Positions 58,992-64,000 of a stretch of DNA of 64,000 nucleotides are shown here, in pieces. The notes beneath the pieces are model-generated. The model was not told the DNA's origin and made no database searches. It worked only from the letters and a program-made list of their open reading frames with translations. The stretch is from Mactromeris polynyma (taxonomy: Eukaryota > Mollusca > Bivalvia > Venerida > Mactridae): the NCBI GenBank assembly GCA_032209605.1, contig JASFXZ010000044.1, positions 1,550,001 to 1,614,000 on the forward strand, in the 5' to 3' direction. Numbering within the stretch: position 1 is the first letter of the stretch; every line of letters starts with the position of its first letter. The translations under genes and the position numbers were made by a program.

Positions 58992-60000
58992 AATTGGCAG
59001 ATCAACTACATTATCCAGTTAGCATTTCATTGTTTCACCATCAGTACCAGTTCCCAAATATTCAGATGTTTCGTGTCAGTAATTTCATGTTTTATGTTTA
59101 ATAAAATTGTAACTCAAATCATATTTTAGGACTAGGCACTATATCAACAAGAAATCATAGGTAAATATTCCGCAGGCTGTCATCAAACAATGCACTTGCC
59201 AAGAATTGCCTAATTAACTACCGGAAGACAGAACAAAACAGCCACAAGAAAACGTCCATTGTTCACCAACAAATATTCAAAATCCATTTCAAATTTATGA
59301 CCGACTTAATTATTGTTTACATTTCAAACCGAAAGTGGAAAGAACGATAACTCTGGTAAGACGAAAACATAATGATTTCTACTTTCGTTTTCGAACTTCA
59401 CTGTTCATTTAATTTGCTGCAAAAAGTCGAACTACAAAAACATATTTCGTGATTGGCAAAATGACGCTGAATATCAACTGACGTATGTTTGAACAATAAG
59501 ATCTACTGAAAAATGTATTTCATGAAGATCTAATTTCTTAACAAGTTATCGATTAACTTCTCGGAATATTCAATAATTCAAATTAAACGTTTTAAACAAA
59601 TTATTTACACAACTTTATATTAAGCAACATAATGTTTGCATACTATTAAACATAAAACGTACATGTATCGGTGTTATTAAACCTAACACTAACAGCCAGC
59701 CATTTCATGACTGTGTACATGTATATCTAGTACAATAGTTTAAGCTTAGGAATGTTCTTGAATAATCACTATTGTAACAGAAATGATAAAAACAGTATAA
59801 GATTTATTTACCGGACGTCTTTTACTGTTCACGCAGCCAACCGTGCCACTGAAAACGATCGTTACGGCTAGTACTCTCCTTTAGCATCGAACGCTAATTT
59901 CGATAATAGAATCAAAGCGCTATGTGGGCGTATACAGCTGACAGAGGCTGTATACAAATTTACTATAGGTAATACAAATATTAGCATGTGTTGTACAGCA
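58992..60000. other. Upstream flank of the OGFR-like gene
   Basis: No coding region. At 59876-59925 (minus) lies a short copy of the end of module P (CGATGCTAAAGGAGAGTA). It is followed in the sense direction by a stretch ending CCG|GTAAAT that could be a 5' untranslated exon. Confidence 0.3.
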
Positions 60001-60009
60001 TGTGTGGAC

Positions 60010-60390
60010 CGGTATGCATATAGTTTTGTTGTCCTTGTAATTTTGTTTCGCTAAGGTCAACTTGTCCATGGTAGTATGCTAACATTTTATACAGGAAATA
60101 AATCAGTGTTGAGGTTAATTAAATAATTTGAATACATATAGCTAGATGTATTAATAAATAGTATCATCACAACTTGCCAATGGTAGTATGTTATCATTTT
60201 ACCCACAACTTGCCAATGGTAGTATGTTATCATTTTATCCAGGAAAATTTCAGTGTTATTTGAAACCATTTGAATACAGAGGTAGATCTATTAATAAATA
60301 TTGTTATCGCACCATTTTGTTGACCTTGTAAATTTCGTTTCGTCAAGGTCACCTGTCAATGGTAGTATGACAACATTTTAGCCATGACAA
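60010..60390. repeat. Degenerate tandem repeat
   Basis: A block with TTTTGTTG(T/A)CCTTGTAA, TTTCG(T/C)(T/C)AAGGTCA and AATGGTAGTATG appears at about 60022 and again at about 60313. In between, a 34-bp piece (CACAACTTGCCAATGGTAGT...) is tandemly doubled (60168-60237). Confidence 0.75.
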
Positions 60391-60399
60391 TTCCATTAA

Positions 60400-61267
60400 T
60401 ATATATATGGTTTGTAATGAATGTAGGCCTATGTATTATATTAACGGATTATACTATACCAAATATAGAGCTATGTACAATCGTGACATTTTTCCATTGA
60501 CATACGTGTGTAACAATATCGTTGTTTCATATCATTACTTGCATAAGGGCCTAGCTTTGAACTATACCAGATGCTAAATGATTATACATGTATTAGTGTT
60601 AAGGCATGTACATAGATCTGCATGCGTGCATATTGTATTTATTTTATCATTTTGATTATTATAGAGAGCTTAGTGTGCCATTTATTAAATTCTCCGTATT
60701 GTAGTTGATAAATTGCTTGCCATTTTATGTTATGTTAGTTATGTGGACCTTATTCTTGACATAAACATGTATCCAACTTAACTGTATGAAAATAAGTCGA
60801 TTCAGATTTCCGGATCAGCTTGTTGAATATGTGTATGCCAAATACTACAAAAAAATCCTTACATACCTTCAAATGCAATAACATGAAGACAAACAAAACC
60901 TCAAAGTTCCATAAGTGTGCGATTTAGAGGTACAAAGTATATATAAACGAATCAAATGGCATTGCAATGGTCAATATTGTACATTTACTACATGTATACA
61001 CAACATAAACGTTGGTGTTTTCGTTTGGTTCAACATAAACATATGTATATACCAAACAAAGACGCTGACTTGATTTCATTGCGATAAAATCGCAAATTAT
61101 TGTCTTGTGTCGTATCACGTGCATTAAAAGAAAACAAACAACACCGTAAATACATAACTAACGTTGCCGAACAAGTAATGTGAATGTGATATATTCACGG
61201 AGGTCTAAAATGTCCAGAAAGTTATTTTAAGGGCTATATAGCCGATTTGTAAAAATGGGCCACGTAA
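60400..61267. other. No gene seen
   Basis: AT-rich sequence without recognisable repeats or coding segments. Confidence 0.35.
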
Positions 61268-61845
61268 CGATGATGAAAAGGAGAGAGAATATGTTGCTAA
61301 CGGGAACGCCACATATATAAGACAGTGCCGATCCACACAGAACTCCGGGAAACAACAATCCATAACACATACTACATTTGAGGAGGCTCAAGGGCACATA
61401 CGTAAGTGAACAGGGGCGCAAAGAATGGCCTGGTCGACCATGAGGGATAACTAGAAAAATCAAGAGAGCAAAATGGTGGATTTAATGGATGGACAATTCA
61501 TAACAGTTGGCAACAATAGGCCGAAAGTGGGGAGAAAATAACATGAACATTAAACAAAGTGAAATAAGTGCACCGGGAAAAACGGTAAATTTAACATACA
61601 TTTAAAACAAAAATATAAATAATAACCACACAGCGATTTACAACTTTGGAACTGTCAGTAAAAATACTGGGGGTTTAAATCGAGTTAACAGCTAGCTAAC
61701 CTCACTCTTAATCGCTATATATGGTCATTGATTCCAAAACATATAATACATTGACTAAATAAGCAGTAACTAATCATGAATAGCAATTGACCATTACGTA
61801 AATAACGACAGACACACTGTACATAATTTAGCACGAATGAAACTG
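61268..61845. repeat. Dispersed repeat R, copy 3
   Basis: It is collinear with 4790-5420 over its whole length: GGAACGCCACATATATAAGA, AACTCCGGGAAACAACAATC, AATGGCCTGGTCGACCA, GGAACTGTCAGTAAAAATAC, TAACAGCTAGCTAACCTCAC. The divergence is roughly 15-20% by eye, so the copies are old. Confidence 0.75.
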
Positions 61846-62499
61846 AAATGTTACTTCAAGTAGGGCAATTCATAGAAATATAATAACAAGAATATAAGAA
61901 ATGATTTATGGTTAGTAGAAACTAGTCAAGTGACCATTAAGGTAAGACCATTTATTGGTTAAAGAAAGCATTTGAAGCTTTAATCATCTTCAGTGGTGGA
62001 TATGTGGTACATGTAATTGCAAACCACCCAAATTTCATTTCACGAAATGTCTTTGTATTAGTTTGATAACGATGCGTTCCTGGACCGAAACTGGCCAATT
62101 TCATACAGCAAAACGAACGTATCAATGCTCTGTGACCTTCGTTGGAAATTCTGACAAATCGGAGAGGATTTGCTACGGACAAGGAATGACATTATGCGTC
62201 ATTAAGCGTAATGCCCGCAACACATAAAGATACTTATTATCATTATCACCATTATGAACGCTTGGTCAATGAAAGAAACATATGTATAAAGAAGCACATG
62301 AGTGAACACTTTATAGAAGAGAGATTAACACCGTTTGTTTTTCTAGGTTTAACTCCATTTTTCAGTTACGTATAGTGGTCAGTAGACCTAACCGTTCTCC
62401 TTGAATTGATTATCAACTACAACAAATTAACAACTTTGCAAGCATCTAGCAGTTCTACACATAAATCAGAGATAGAGGACACATTGCCGTAGCCGAATG

Positions 62500-62600
62500 T
62501 CATGGCAGTACGTGACATGCCACTCCCGGGATTCAATGTTGGATCCCCTGGGTGACAGTCCAGTGCTCTACCTACTGGGGCTACTGGGCTAACCTGAGAT
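62500..62600 (-). repeat. tRNA-like fragment (Asp-like anticodon)
   Basis: The minus strand reads TTAGCCCAGTAG, GGTAGAGCACTGGACTGTCA and TTGAATCCCGGG. The loop CTGTCAC gives GUC, but an insertion in the D arm and a weak B box show it is a SINE relic. Confidence 0.45.
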
Positions 62601-64000
62601 TAACGTTAAATGATATTGTGACGTAAATTGACCATAATGGTAGTTAAATGTTATCACATTATTTTTTCTAGTAAACATTTGAATGAATAGTAGAATAGAT
62701 GTTGCTGAACTGACTGATTTAGTTTTACATTGGAGCGTACCATTTTCTGAAACAGGTTTTATCTAATATTCGTTGAAACTATTAAAGGCGGTATCAGCCA
62801 TCCGTTCAATAATATATTTACCGCGTTCTAATTATTAATATAGATCGTGCAGCATCTCTTGTGTAATATTGCGGAAATGGATGACCGGATGTAGGGTTCG
62901 ACTGTCAACGGACAACATTAACAAATACCCCTTAACAAGGTAATTTAACGTACCATTCTAAACATATTATAGATAGCTCATTAAAAGTGCACACTTAAAA
63001 CGGTTTATATTGAGTTATACTACATCATTTCACGTGAAAGAAAATCATGCGTTCAAGTCAGCGTTGCGGGGGTTTATCATACCAGTGTAGTAAACTTTTG
63101 TCCGCGCTATACTAACCTCAATATGTACAAGAAGAAGAAGAAGAAAAACTTTTATTTGTACTAAACCCCATAAAAGGTTATTGACAAAACATCAATATAA
63201 CATAGAAAATAATACATAGCAATACGTGACAAGAAGATACAATGAAATGGTAAATAAATGCATTGTTATTTACATACTGTTATATATAATAATAGGATGT
63301 TATTTTTGTATATTTGAGACGTATATGATTGGATCCGTGATCGGACATTGTATACAATAGTTGTTAAATATGAGGTGCATCTCTGTTGGGGGAGGCAGAA
63401 TAATTTAAATGATAAATACATGTTAAAAACAAAGCATCCAATTCATGTACCAAGCTTCATATCCACAATTACATAATTATATAAAATAATTTAACGTCAA
63501 TGGTAACTCCTAGAACATCTAAATGGATCATCAAGGAAATGGCCCTTACAAAGAGCGCATAACCTATAATGATCGAGCAATTTTAAAATGTACAGTCACC
63601 AATTGCATGTGTGCTCTAACGAAACGAAATTGTAAAGCATCGCACGGTGATCATGTACATGAAACAATCATTAAATATACATATAGTGTACATATTAGTA
63701 GTTTCCATCGACGTTATCACTTATATGAAACAAATAATTATACATACACATTTACATACATTCACATATATAAATACATTTCTTATATTATAATAGTTAT
63801 ACAATTTTAAATATAACAGACAGTAGTATATTCAATATCGGCAATTTTGCTGTAACCATTTAAACATTTTTAAACCAAATGACTAATACTTTTACAACTC
63901 GTTATGAAGTTATTGGCGCTTAATAAATCCATGATGTGCAAATACACTTAAATTTCGTATTTCTGATACATTTTTTGTCGTCATTCATGCGATGAACTTA
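62601..64000. other. No gene seen
   Basis: AT-rich. A short (GAA)n run at 63129-63146 is followed by TTTTATTTGTACTAAACCCC, which might be the end of a retroposon. The 95-codon frame at 63523-63810 ends in simple TA/CA-rich sequence and is not convincing. Confidence 0.35.

Noticed and set aside
61952..62182. 76-codon minus-strand frame with normal composition
   Set aside because: No family recognised, no splice or start support, and it lies in a repeat-rich region.

Overview
This is an AT-rich animal nuclear window with spliced genes, tRNA-derived SINEs, minisatellites and heavily nested DNA transposons. The SINE types, the CAGT/CAGGG-ended MITEs and the OGFR-like gene family suggest a marine invertebrate, most likely a bivalve mollusc. 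That placement is inference. No bacterial operon, CRISPR array or viral genome is visible.

Layout. Positions 1-5960 hold a SINE, a broken pogo/Tigger transposase, an exact 759-bp tandem duplication and one copy of a dispersed repeat. Positions 5964-35701 are one mariner transposon cut in two by a 28.4-kb insertion (6820-35221). The insertion has 28-bp perfect inverted ends (CAGTACCGCC...) and a TA target duplication, and rejoining the mariner halves at one TA restores its reading frame. Inside the insertion lie a CCAAT-rich left end, parts of an unrecognised spliced gene, a hAT element that itself contains a young intact Ty3/gypsy retrotransposon and a MITE, a SINE, three minisatellites, a foldback element, and a broken Tc1/IS630-type transposase near the right end. 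This gives a four-level nest: gypsy in hAT in 28.4-kb element in mariner.

Positions 35.8-59.9 kb carry a minus-strand cluster of opioid growth factor receptor (OGFR)-like sequences. One complete six-exon gene (58979 to 51789, predicted 407 aa) is followed by two tandem cassettes (51214-46598 and 46023-40596), which have the whole OGFr domain but no first exon with an ATG, and then by a diverged two-exon remnant (38267-36686). The intron phases let all three main cassettes be read as one chain, so either three genes or one triple-domain protein is possible. A promoter-like module (CCAAT and TATA motifs) recurs between exons. A reverse-transcriptase fragment abuts the last OGFR-like exon and a Harbinger-type fragment lies at 39 kb.

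Positions 59-64 kb are mainly non-coding, with a degenerate tandem repeat, another copy of the dispersed repeat and a tRNA-like fragment. All calls come from reading the sequence; no database search was possible.
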